A model generated the notes under the pieces. That model did no database searches and was not told the origin of the DNA. It was given only the letters and a program-made list of their open reading frames with translations. Of a stretch of 64,000 nt of DNA, positions 1 through 7,651 are shown in pieces; positions within the stretch are counted from its first letter, which is position 1, and each line of letters opens with the position of its first letter. The DNA comes from Krasilnikoviella flava (GTDB taxonomy: Bacteria; Actinomycetota; Actinomycetes; Actinomycetales; Cellulomonadaceae), in NCBI RefSeq assembly GCF_900167525.1, contig NZ_FUZQ01000003.1, positions 558,001 to 622,000 on the forward strand, written 5' to 3'. The translations under genes were made by a program, and so were the position numbers.

Positions 1-602
1 TAGTACCCGAGGTCCACGTTCACCAGGTGGCTGCGCGGCGCGAGCGCGGCCTGCGCGCGCAGGCCCGGCTCCAGCACCCACCGGCCCACGCTGCGCGTCT
101 GGAACTCGAGCCACGGGCTGTTGAGCACGAGCGCGTCGGCGCGGCCCGGCCGGTGCGACACCCACAGGCTGAGCACCAGCCCGCCCGTGGAGTGGCCCAT
201 GAGCACCAGGCGGCGGTCTGACGACGGGCGCGGCCCGTGCCCGAGGACGGCCAGCGCGGCCTCGACGTCCTCGTCGTACGTCGCGAGCGCGGTGACGAAC
301 CCGGGCGTCTGGTGCTCGCGCAGGCTGCGGCCGTACTTGCGCAGGTCGAGGGCGTAGAACCGGGCGCCCTGGCGCTCCCAGAACGCCGCGAGGTGGGTCT
401 GGAAGAAGTAGTCGACCCAGCCGTGCACGTACAGGACGTCGACGCCGGCGTCCGGCACCGTGTCACCGCCGTCGGGCTCCGGGGCGCGGCGGACGAGCGT
501 CGCGACGACGTCGCCCTCGAAGTCCTGTTCCAGGGGCAGCGTGAGCTGCTCGAAGCCGGGCAGCACGTCGGGCTGCCACGCGGTGCCGGTCTCGTCGTCC
601 AC
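1..602 (-). CDS. Alpha/beta hydrolase, C-terminus cut by window edge
   Basis: Serine hydrolase of the alpha/beta-hydrolase fold, substrate unknown. About 200 residues are visible and the gene runs off the left edge. An oxyanion-type segment VHGW lies near residue 60, DLRKYGRS near 86-93, and the nucleophile elbow GHSTGG puts the serine at about residue 138. The GTG at 602 is chosen because a TACCTT box ends exactly six bases upstream (609-614) and no Shine-Dalgarno is present, which suits a leaderless actinobacterial mRNA. No signal peptide is seen. It resembles monoacylglycerol-lipase/lysophospholipase-like proteins (family-level inference); the His and possibly the acid residue lie outside the window. 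Confidence 0.8.
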   Translation of the reverse strand, partial: MDDETGTAWQPDVLPGFEQLTLPLEQDFEGDVVATLVRRAPEPDGGDTVPDAGVDVLYVHGWVDYFFQTHLAAFWERQGARFYALDLRKYGRSLREHQTPGFVTALATYDEDVEAALAVLGHGPRPSSDRRLVLMGHSTGGLVLSLWVSHRPGRADALVLNSPWLEFQTRSVGRWVLEPGLRAQAALAPRSHLVNVDLGY

Positions 603-608
603 GCCCCG

Positions 609-614
609 AAGGTA
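609..614 (-). promoter_or_regulatory. -10 box of leaderless hydrolase gene
   Basis: TACCTT fits TANNNT and lies six bases before the GTG at 602. No Shine-Dalgarno intervenes. A convincing -35 was not found. Confidence 0.45.
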
Positions 615-651
615 AGGAACGCGGCGCCCGCCCGCGACCCGGCCGGCGCGG

Positions 652-2082
652 CTACACCACCAGCCAGAGCAGCCAGGTGAAGAGCAGGCCGAGGACGGCG
701 ATGATCGTCTCCATCACGGACCAGGTCTTGAAGGTCTGGCCGACGGTCATGCCGAAGTACTCCTTGACCAGCCAGAACCCGGCGTCGTTGACGTGGGACA
801 GGATGAGCGAGCCGGCGCCGATGGCGAGCACGACGAGCGCGAGGTGGGTGGGCGTGAGGCCGGTGGCGAGCGGCGCGACGATGCCGGAGGCGGTGACGAT
901 CGCGACGGTGGCGGACCCGGTGGCGATGCGCACCAGGACGGCGATGAGCCAGCCGAGCAGCAGCACCGACAGGCTCATCGCGACGGCGGCCTTGCCGATC
1001 GCGATGCCGGTGCCGCCCTCGACGAGGACGGCCTTGAAGCCGCCGCCGGCGCCGACGATCATCGTGGCGCTGGCGATGGGCTTGAGGCTCTCGGTCATCT
1101 TGGAGCCGAGGGTGCCGAGGGAGAACCCGACGCTGGTGCCGAACGTGATCATGGCGAGCAGGACGGCGATGAGCAGGGCGATCAGGGGCTCGCCGATGAA
1201 CGACACGAAGGGGAAGAACCAGGCGTCGGGGCTGGCCCAGACCTCGACTCCGGCGCGCACCAGCATCAGGATCACGGGGCTGAGGATGGTCACGAGGGTG
1301 AGCACGAACGTGGGGTTGCGCGTCGTGACCGTGCCCGGCTCGCCCGAGCCGCCGGTGTCACCGGCGACGATGCCTCCGCCGCCGCCCTGGGCGCCGATCG
1401 GCACCAGCTTCGCGGCGAACCGGCCCCACACGGGCCCGGCGATGATCACGGTGGGCACGGCGATGAGCAGGCCGAGGGCCATGGTGATGCCGACGTCGGC
1501 GCCGAGGTTGCCGATGGCGGCCAGGGGGCCGGGGTGCGGCGGCACGAAGCCGTGCAGCACGGACAGGCCGGCCAGGGCGGGGATGGCCAGGAGCATGGCG
1601 GGCAGACCGGAGCGGCGCACCGCGAGCATGATGACGGGGATCAGCAGCACGAGGCCGACCTCGAAGAACATCGGGATGCCGATGAGGAACGCGATGAGCG
1701 CCATCCGCCACGGCAGGCTGCCGGTGGAGCCGCGGAAGATCTTGTCCACGATCTCGTCGGCTCCGCCGGAGTCGGCGAGCAGCTTGCCGAGCATGGCGCC
1801 GAGCACGACCAGCACGCCGACGGTGCCGAGCACGTCCCCGACGCCGGTCTCGAACACGCCGGCGACGTCGCCGAGCGGGATCCCCGACCCGATCGCCACG
1901 AACAGCGACCCGAGGGTCAGGGCGACGAAGCCGTGCATCTTCAGCATCGTGATGAGCAGCACCACGATCGCGATGCCGATGGCGGTGACCACCAGCACCT
2001 GCGTGTCGTGCTCCGACCACGGCTGGTTGATCAGCTCGAGCGTGTCGTCGTCGTCCCGCGCGGCCTGCAGCAACGTTCGCAT
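652..2082 (-). CDS. GntP-family gluconate/organic acid:H+ symporter
   Basis: Polytopic inner-membrane permease of 476 residues, the usual size for GntP transporters (gluconate, D-serine, related hydroxy- and amino acids). About a dozen hydrophobic segments run through the protein, from LLITML near the N-terminus to a terminal TWLLWLVV, and the glycine-rich HGFVPPHPGP loop is typical of the family. The ATG at 2082 has AGGAGG at 2089-2094. Upstream on the same strand are an N-acyl-D-amino-acid deacylase and a PLP-dependent D-amino-acid enzyme, so a D-amino acid or N-acyl-D-amino acid substrate is more likely here than gluconate; some GntP members (DsdX) carry D-serine. The substrate is inferred from neighbours only. 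Confidence 0.88.
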   Translation of the reverse strand: MRTLLQAARDDDDTLELINQPWSEHDTQVLVVTAIGIAIVVLLITMLKMHGFVALTLGSLFVAIGSGIPLGDVAGVFETGVGDVLGTVGVLVVLGAMLGKLLADSGGADEIVDKIFRGSTGSLPWRMALIAFLIGIPMFFEVGLVLLIPVIMLAVRRSGLPAMLLAIPALAGLSVLHGFVPPHPGPLAAIGNLGADVGITMALGLLIAVPTVIIAGPVWGRFAAKLVPIGAQGGGGGIVAGDTGGSGEPGTVTTRNPTFVLTLVTILSPVILMLVRAGVEVWASPDAWFFPFVSFIGEPLIALLIAVLLAMITFGTSVGFSLGTLGSKMTESLKPIASATMIVGAGGGFKAVLVEGGTGIAIGKAAVAMSLSVLLLGWLIAVLVRIATGSATVAIVTASGIVAPLATGLTPTHLALVVLAIGAGSLILSHVNDAGFWLVKEYFGMTVGQTFKTWSVMETIIAVLGLLFTWLLWLVV

Positions 2083-2137
2083 CCCGGTCTCCTCCTGTCG
2101 GGGTCCGCCTCGGTGAGGATCCGCGCCGGCGTCGACG

Positions 2138-3754
2138 TCAGCGGGTGCCGCTCCCGGTGCGCCGCAGCGCACGGCCGGGAAGGGCGTCGGTACGGGCGCC
2201 GTCGTCCATGACGGCGACGCCGTCGACCAGGACCAGGTCGATGCCCGCGGCCTGCTGGCGGGGGTTCTCGAACGTGGCGGTGTCCTGGACGGTGTCGGGG
2301 TCGAGCAGCACGAGGTCCGCGGCGTAGCCGGGGCGGACCAGGCCACGGCCCGTCAGCTTCAGCCGGGCCGCCGGGCGGCCGGTGAGGTGGTGCACGCAGT
2401 CCTCGAGCGTGAGGACACCGAGCTCGCGCACGTACCGCGCGAGGTAGCGCGGGAACGTGCCCCACGCGCGCGGGTGCGGGCGGCCGCCCACGAGGATCGC
2501 GTCCGAGCCGCCGGTATGGGTGCGGTGCTGCATGATCGCGCGCACGTTCTCCTCGTGCCCCACGTGCTGCAGGATCGTGGTGCCGAGGCGGTCGGCCACG
2601 AGCTGGTCGACGAAGACGTCGCTCGGCGCGCGGCCCTCGTCGCGGGCGATCGCCGCGATCGTCCGCCCCACCCGGCCCTCGAGCTCGGGGTGCTGCACGC
2701 CGCTGATCTCGATGGTGTCCCACTCGGCCACGCAGCCGTGGCAGCCGTCCGTGCCGACGTGCTCCAGCTCGAACAGGATCCGCTCGCGGTCGGCCGCGTC
2801 GGCCAGCCGTGCGAGCAGCGCGTCCGGGCCGCCGGAGAACGACCAGCTCGGCAGGATCGCGCTGAGCGTCGTCGAGCCGGGCAGGTACGGGTACGTGTCG
2901 AGCGTGACGTCGACGCCGTCGTCCAGCGCCCCGTCGATCAGGTCGAGCAGCTCGCCCGCGCGGCCCTTGTTGGGCCCGAAGTTCATCGTGGCGTGCGTGA
3001 GGTGCAGGGCGCAGCCCGTGGCCCTGGCGAGGTCGATCATCTCCGCGTACGCCTCGAGCGCGCCCTTGCCGTACGACCGGTGGTGCGGGCTGTAGTAACC
3101 GTCGTGGGCGGCGACGACGCGCAGCAGCGCGGCGAGCTCGTCGTCGTCGGCGTACATGCCGGGCGTGTACGTGAGGCCGCTGCTCATGCCGAGCGCGCCC
3201 TCCCGCATCCCCTGGGCGAGCAGCTCGCCCATGCGCGCGACCTCCGCGGGCGTGGCCGGGCGCTCGTCCGGCCCGACGACGAGGTGGCGCAGCGTGCCCT
3301 GCGGCACCAGGTAGGCGGCATGGCACGCGATCCCGCGGTCCAGGCGGTCCAGGTAGCCGGCCACGGACTCCCAGTCCCAGGCGAAGCCCGGCGGGTCGTC
3401 GTTCCAGCCCGCGATCTGCGCGCGGATCGCGGTGCGGGTGCGCTCGTCCACCGGCGCGAACGACAGCCCGTCCTGGCCCAGCACCTCGAGCGTCACGCCC
3501 TGGCTCACCTTCGCCGTGTGGTCCGGGTTGGCCAGGATCTGCACGTCCGAGTGGGCGTGCATGTCGATGAAGCCGGGCGTCAGCGCCCGTCCCGCGGCGT
3601 CGACCGTCCGGTGCGCCCCGCCCGCGCGGGCGTCGGAGCGGCTCTCGTCGACCGCCGTGACGCGGCCGTCGGCCACGGTGACGTCGGCGACGACGCCCGG
3701 GGCGCCCGTGCCGTCGAGCACCAGGGCGTCGCGGAACAGCCAGTCGGCGGTCAT
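2138..3754 (-). CDS. N-acyl-D-amino-acid deacylase (amidohydrolase family)
   Basis: Cytoplasmic zinc amidohydrolase of 538 residues that would release D-amino acids from N-acyl-D-amino acids. The metal-binding HAHSD follows GFID near residue 60, and the D-aminoacylase signature SSGLTYTPG lies near residue 190, followed by SPHHRSYG and LTHAT. Length and motif order match D-aminoacylases rather than dihydroorotases or ureases. The ATG at 3754 has GAGGGGGCGG just upstream. It starts 10 bases after the stop of the PLP enzyme gene and is followed by the GntP permease, so the three genes look like one operon for uptake, deacylation and deamination of D-amino acids. Confidence 0.88.
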   Translation of the reverse strand: MTADWLFRDALVLDGTGAPGVVADVTVADGRVTAVDESRSDARAGGAHRTVDAAGRALTPGFIDMHAHSDVQILANPDHTAKVSQGVTLEVLGQDGLSFAPVDERTRTAIRAQIAGWNDDPPGFAWDWESVAGYLDRLDRGIACHAAYLVPQGTLRHLVVGPDERPATPAEVARMGELLAQGMREGALGMSSGLTYTPGMYADDDELAALLRVVAAHDGYYSPHHRSYGKGALEAYAEMIDLARATGCALHLTHATMNFGPNKGRAGELLDLIDGALDDGVDVTLDTYPYLPGSTTLSAILPSWSFSGGPDALLARLADAADRERILFELEHVGTDGCHGCVAEWDTIEISGVQHPELEGRVGRTIAAIARDEGRAPSDVFVDQLVADRLGTTILQHVGHEENVRAIMQHRTHTGGSDAILVGGRPHPRAWGTFPRYLARYVRELGVLTLEDCVHHLTGRPAARLKLTGRGLVRPGYAADLVLLDPDTVQDTATFENPRQQAAGIDLVLVDGVAVMDDGARTDALPGRALRRTGSGTR

Positions 3755-3764
3755 CCCCGCCCCC

Positions 3765-5102
3765 TCAGAACCAGGTCCGGACGAGGTCGACGACGACCGG
3801 GTCGGCCGCGTCGGCGTCGTCGACCACCGGCACGAGCACCCACTTGTCCATCGCCGTGCACGGGTGCGACAGGCCGAGGCGCAGCTCGTCGCCGATGCGC
3901 AGGTCGGCGGCGCCCTCCCCGCGCAGGAAGCCGTGCTGGTCGTTGAGGGCGGTGACCTGGACGCCGGTCACCGGGGCCGGCACCTCGCCCGCCGCCCGCG
4001 GGCGGCGCAGCTGCACCTCCGGCAGGCCCTCGTCGAACGGCAGGTCGCGCTTGCCGGCGTCGAACAGCGCCAGCCCCGGCTCGGGCTGCGAGCTCACGCG
4101 GACCCAGCCGTGCATCGCGCTGCGGAACCCCGGGCCGCCGGTGCGCGGCTCCTCGCCCAGGGGCGAGATGTGCCGGTAGAAGCCGTCGTCGTGCACCACG
4201 TAGGCGCCGCTGCGCAGGACGACGCGGGCACCCGTCGCGACCAGGGGCGACAGCACCTCGTCGACGACGTCGAAGTAGGCGCTGCCGCCCGCCGTCACGA
4301 CCGGGGCGTCGACCTCGTACAGGCCGTCGGCCGCGAGACGCTCGTGCACCTCGACCATGTCGCGCAGGTAGCCGCGCACCACGTCCCGGCTGCCGGTGTC
4401 GGAGTCGTGGGCGAGCGCGCCCTCGTACCCGCCGACGCCCGCGAGGCGCAGGTGCGGGGACGCGGCCACGCGCTCCGCCGTCGCCAGCGCCGTCCCGAGG
4501 TCCCGGGCGCCCGTGCGTCCGCCGGCGCCGCCGCGCTCGACGAGCACGTCGATCGGCGGGCGCGAGCCCGACGCGTCCACGTGCGCCGCGAGCGCGTCGT
4601 GCATGAGGTCCACCGTGGCCGGCGCGTCCGCCCAGACCAGCACCCGCAGGTCGCGGTCGGCGGCGAGCTCGTCGGCGATCCAGCGGAGCGCGAGGGGCGA
4701 GATCACGCTGTTCGCCACCATCACGCGGCTCACGCCGAACTCGAGGGCGACGCCCAGCTGGAACGGGTTCGCGACCGTGATCGCCCACGCGCCGGCGTCG
4801 ACCTGCTCCGCCCACAGCTGCGGCGCCATCGTCGTCTTGCCGTGCGGGGCGAGGTCGAGGCCGCGCGCGGCGCACCAGTCGGCCATCACGCGCAGGTTGG
4901 TGTCCAGCGCCGGGCGGGACAGCGTGAGCAGCGGGGTCGGCAGCTGCGACAGCCGCGGGCGGCGCTCGCGGACCTCGGCCACGGTCAGGCCCCACAGCTC
5001 GGGGGGAATCGCCTTGTGGCGCCAGCCGACGCGCTCGTCGTCCCGCGCGGCCACCCGCCCTCGATCGATCCGACAGGTGTCCTCGGCTCCGGTACCGTCC
5101 AT
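3765..5102 (-). CDS. D-serine dehydratase/D-threonine aldolase-like PLP enzyme
   Basis: PLP enzyme of fold type III (alanine-racemase-like barrel), 445 residues. The cofactor lysine is K89 in APHGKTTM. Near the C-terminus HGFLRGE and the SHPC pair correspond to the His/Cys metal site of eukaryotic-type D-serine dehydratases and D-threonine aldolases. It probably eliminates water or cleaves a D-hydroxy amino acid; annotations such as 'amino acid deaminase' are used for this family. The ATG at 5102 has GGAGG upstream and heads the operon with the deacylase and GntP permease. The divergent RidA gene fits dehydratase chemistry, because the enamine/imine product is what RidA hydrolyses. Exact substrate is not determined by sequence. 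Confidence 0.85.
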   Translation of the reverse strand: MDGTGAEDTCRIDRGRVAARDDERVGWRHKAIPPELWGLTVAEVRERRPRLSQLPTPLLTLSRPALDTNLRVMADWCAARGLDLAPHGKTTMAPQLWAEQVDAGAWAITVANPFQLGVALEFGVSRVMVANSVISPLALRWIADELAADRDLRVLVWADAPATVDLMHDALAAHVDASGSRPPIDVLVERGGAGGRTGARDLGTALATAERVAASPHLRLAGVGGYEGALAHDSDTGSRDVVRGYLRDMVEVHERLAADGLYEVDAPVVTAGGSAYFDVVDEVLSPLVATGARVVLRSGAYVVHDDGFYRHISPLGEEPRTGGPGFRSAMHGWVRVSSQPEPGLALFDAGKRDLPFDEGLPEVQLRRPRAAGEVPAPVTGVQVTALNDQHGFLRGEGAADLRIGDELRLGLSHPCTAMDKWVLVPVVDDADAADPVVVDLVRTWF

Positions 5103-5212
5103 CGTCAGGCCCTCCTCGTTCCCCCGTCGACGGTGCGACGATGCCGCACCGGCCGCCCAAATGCACGCCGGGTCCAGGGGAGGCCGGTCACACCCCGCGA
5201 AAGGACGAGCAC
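5103..5212. promoter_or_regulatory. Divergent promoter region, D-amino-acid operon / RidA
   Basis: 110-base gap between divergently transcribed genes. It holds the ribosome binding sites of both (GGAGG leftward, AAAGGA rightward at about 5200) and must contain both promoters; no operator palindrome stands out to me. Confidence 0.4.
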
Positions 5213-5629
5213 ATGGCTGAGCAGACCCCGAGGACCGCCGTCACGACCGACCAGGCACCCGCCCCGGCGCACACCTTCTCCCAAGGGGTGCGTGTGGGCA
5301 ACCTGCTGCAGGTCTCCGGGCAGGGCCCGGTCGACCCGGCGACCAACGAGTACCTCTACCCCGGCGACGTCGCCGCGCAGACCACGCGCACGCTGCAGAA
5401 CGTCGAGGCGATCGTGCAGGCCGGCGGCGGCACGATGGCGAACGTCGTCATGCTGCGCGTGTACCTCACGACGCGCGACGACTTCGCCGCCATGAACGAC
5501 GCCTACGGCGCCTTCCTCGCCGAGCGTCTCGGCCCGGACGCCGTGCTGCCGTCGCGCACCACCGTGATGGTCGGCCTGCCCCGCGAGGAGATGCTCGTCG
5601 AGATCGACGCGCTCGCCTTCGTCGACTGA
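5213..5629 (+). CDS. RidA-family reactive imine deaminase
   Basis: Small cytoplasmic protein of 138 residues of the RidA/YjgF/UK114 family, normally a trimer, which hydrolyses reactive enamines and imines released by PLP enzymes. The key features are present: SRTTV with the substrate-binding arginine and VEIDA with the conserved glutamate near the C-terminus. The start ATG at 5213 follows AAAGGA; an in-frame upstream ATG at 5141 lacks a good ribosome site and would add a non-homologous extension. Its divergent position beside a D-amino-acid dehydratase-like gene suggests that it clears the imine formed there. Confidence 0.92.
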   Translation: MAEQTPRTAVTTDQAPAPAHTFSQGVRVGNLLQVSGQGPVDPATNEYLYPGDVAAQTTRTLQNVEAIVQAGGGTMANVVMLRVYLTTRDDFAAMNDAYGAFLAERLGPDAVLPSRTTVMVGLPREEMLVEIDALAFVD

Positions 5630-5635
5630 CCCGCC

Positions 5636-5666
5636 GCCGGGCCCGCTCGGCCGGCTCAGGCCCGGC
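5636..5666. terminator. Hairpin between convergent RidA and HAD genes
   Basis: GCCGGGCC (5636-5643) pairs with GGCCCGGC (5659-5666). It sits between convergent stop codons and overlaps the stop of the leftward gene, so it may end transcription on both strands. No U-tract. Confidence 0.4.
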
Positions 5667-6438
5667 CCAGCAGGTCCGGCAGCCCGGTGAGGTCGTCGAG
5701 CACGTGCTCCGCGTGCGGCAGGGAGTCGTCGTCGGCCTGCCGCGCGAACTTGCCCGTGCGCACCAGCACCGTGCGGACCCCGGCGGCACGGCCCATCGCG
5801 ACGTCCGACGAGCGGTCGTCGCCCACCACCCACGTGCGGTCCGGGCCCGGCGCCGGGCTGATCGTGCCGAGCGCCAGCCGCAGGAAGCCGGTGCTCGGCT
5901 TGCCCAGCGTCCTGGCCGCCACCTCGGCACCGTGCTCGATGGCGGCGACCACCGACCCGGTGTCGAGGGCGGGCCGCCCGCCGCGCAGGAACCAGCGTCC
6001 GTGCTGCAGCGCCAGCAGCTCCGCGCCGCCGAGGACCGCGCGGAACGCGGCGTCGAGGGCCGGGTAGTCGAGCACGTCGTGCACGTCGCCGACGAGCACG
6101 TGCGTCGGGCCGTCCTCCGGGCCGACGACGGCGAGGCGCGCGGTGAGCTGGTCGCGTACGGCGCCCGTGGCCAGCACGTGCACGCGGGCCTCGGGGCCGG
6201 CGAGCAGCGCGACCGCCGCGTCCACCGGGGTGAACAGCTCGGCGGGCTCGATCCGGAGGCCCATCCCCCGCAGCCTCGCGACGATCGACGCCGAGTCCTG
6301 CGAGTCCGTGTTGGTGACGAACCGGACCGCGTGCCCCGCCTCGCGCAGCGCGGCGACGGCGTCGTCCGCCCCCGCGACCAGGTCGTCGCCCTCGTACACC
6401 GTGCCCTGCAGGTCCAGGAGCACCGCGTGGCCGTTCAC
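5656..6438 (-). CDS. HAD class IIA (NagD/HDHD2-like) phosphatase
   Basis: 260-residue HAD-superfamily hydrolase with a class IIA cap. The nucleophile is D9 in LLDLQGTVY; the second acidic position of the usual DxD is Gln here, recalling the DLSGT form in HDHD2/LHPP relatives. Motif II is the FVTNTDS stretch, and the metal-binding GDDRSSDVAMG with downstream AGVRTVLV completes the fold. GTG at 6438 overlaps the stop of the upstream kinase gene by four bases (GTGA), which fixes the start and implies translational coupling. Substrate unknown; small sugar or nucleotide phosphates are usual for the class. Confidence 0.82.
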   Translation of the reverse strand: MNGHAVLLDLQGTVYEGDDLVAGADDAVAALREAGHAVRFVTNTDSQDSASIVARLRGMGLRIEPAELFTPVDAAVALLAGPEARVHVLATGAVRDQLTARLAVVGPEDGPTHVLVGDVHDVLDYPALDAAFRAVLGGAELLALQHGRWFLRGGRPALDTGSVVAAIEHGAEVAARTLGKPSTGFLRLALGTISPAPGPDRTWVVGDDRSSDVAMGRAAGVRTVLVRTGKFARQADDDSLPHAEHVLDDLTGLPDLLGRA

Positions 6439-7007
6439 GGCCGCGCTCCCCCGGCCGGTGCCCGGTCCGGCGCCGGCACCCGCAGAACGCCTCCGCGCAG
6501 CAGGTCGCGCACGCGCGCGGCGAGGGCGCCCGGCGTCTCGTCCGTGGTCCGCAGGGTCTCGTCGCCCGGCCCGTCCCCCTCCGCCGCGAACGCCGCGTGC
6601 ATGGCGCGCGTGGCGGCGGGGTCGTCGAAGCCGTGCCCGGTGCGTGCCGCCACCCGCGCGAGGCACACCTCGAGCGGCGGCAGCAGGACGGCGCGGTGCA
6701 CCACGGCGCCCGCATCGCGGGCGAGCGCGGCGAGCTCCCGGGCGGCGGCGGGGTGCAGGACGCCGTCGTACACGACCCACGCGTCCGAACGGGCGTACTC
6801 CACGGTGGCGGCGAGCGCGGCGCGGCCGGCGGGACCGGTCTGCGGGGCGGCCTCCGGGAGCCAGGGTGCGATGCCGCCGCGCCGCCACCGGCCGAAGAAC
6901 CAGTCGGCCTCGACCAGCACCGACGGGTCGAGCTGCGCGGCCAGGGCCGCGCCGACCGCGGATTTGCCCGACCCCGGCGGACCCGTCACCACGACGACGT
7001 CTCCCAC
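6435..7007 (-). CDS. AAA-type P-loop kinase-like protein
   Basis: 190-residue P-loop protein whose Walker A is GPPGSGKS at the N-terminus, followed by the VEADWFFGRW segment and a helical region. Size and layout resemble small-molecule kinases such as gluconate, shikimate or chloramphenicol phosphotransferase-like proteins, but I cannot name the substrate. The GTG at 7007 is chosen over the upstream ATG at 7076 because it lies seven bases after the stop of the preceding gene and puts the Walker A near the start. It is coupled to the HAD phosphatase gene downstream, so the pair may phosphorylate and dephosphorylate related metabolites (inference). Confidence 0.72.
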   Translation of the reverse strand: MGDVVVVTGPPGSGKSAVGAALAAQLDPSVLVEADWFFGRWRRGGIAPWLPEAAPQTGPAGRAALAATVEYARSDAWVVYDGVLHPAAARELAALARDAGAVVHRAVLLPPLEVCLARVAARTGHGFDDPAATRAMHAAFAAEGDGPGDETLRTTDETPGALAARVRDLLRGGVLRVPAPDRAPAGGARP

Positions 7008-7014
7008 GGCCGCC

Positions 7015-7566
7015 TCAGAAGATCCCGTGGGCGCGGCGGCGCTCGCGCCACCGCTGCACCTCGCGCTCGACGTCACGCGTGGGCGTCACCACGGGCGGGC
7101 CGCCGAGGAGCTGCCGGCGGGCGTCGACCACCCGGGCGTTGAACTCCTCGACGGTCGCCCGCACGCGTGCCTCCTCGGGCTCGCGGTCGAGCGTCTCGTC
7201 GAGCTCCGCGTCGTCCCGGCGCAGCTGCGCCGCCGGCAGGACGCCGGTGATCTGCTCGCGCTCCACGAGGTTCTTGAGCCACCAGTCCGGGTCGTGCGTG
7301 CCGCGCAGCCCCGGGATCGGCTTGCCCGCCAGCGGCAGGTCGTCGAACTCGCCGCGCCGGATCGCCTGGTCGACGACGGTGTCCACCCACAGGGCGCGGT
7401 CGTCCATCCGCTTGCGGGGCGCGGCGGCCGCGGCCGAGCCGTCCGTGCCGTAGTCCTTGCCGTGGTCGTCCCCGTCGGCGCTCACGGCGGCGATCTCGCG
7501 GTCCACCTGGTACTGCGCGGCTCGGCGGGCCGGGTCCTTCTGGTCGTCACGGCGGCGTCGGAACAT
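7015..7566 (-). CDS. DUF1992 domain protein (DnaJ-homologue C28-like)
   Basis: 183-residue soluble protein with the DUF1992 signature: VDQAIRRGEFDDLPLAGKPI, then DPDWWLKNLVEREQ in the middle. Family function is unknown; eukaryotic relatives (DNAJC28) are linked to Golgi/mitochondrial roles. Two ATGs are available, at 7572 and 7566; the GGAGG at 7574-7578 is correctly spaced only for 7566. It is the first gene of a three-gene leftward set with the kinase and HAD phosphatase, seven bases from the next start. Confidence 0.85.
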   Translation of the reverse strand: MFRRRRDDQKDPARRAAQYQVDREIAAVSADGDDHGKDYGTDGSAAAAAPRKRMDDRALWVDTVVDQAIRRGEFDDLPLAGKPIPGLRGTHDPDWWLKNLVEREQITGVLPAAQLRRDDAELDETLDREPEEARVRATVEEFNARVVDARRQLLGGPPVVTPTRDVEREVQRWRERRRAHGIF

Positions 7567-7639
7567 CGTCATCCCTCCGGGGTCGGCTCGTCCCCAGCCT
7601 AGGCGCGGACGGGCCGACGCCGCGGCCAGGGTGACCCGG

Positions 7640-7645
7640 CATGAT
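7640..7645 (+). promoter_or_regulatory. -10-like box of leaderless aminotransferase gene
   Basis: CATGAT lies exactly six bases upstream of the ATG at 7652, with no Shine-Dalgarno between; it fits a relaxed NANNNT -10. Confidence 0.35.
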
Positions 7646-7651
7646 GGCCGT

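Noticed and set aside
793-2211. Long plus-strand frame opposite the GntP permease gene
   Set aside because: Low-complexity Gly/Asp/Glu/His-rich shadow; the minus-strand frame has membrane helices and a ribosome site.
5141-5212. N-terminal extension of RidA from the ATG at 5141
   Set aside because: The extension lacks homology and a ribosome site; the ATG at 5213 has AAAGGA and gives normal RidA length.
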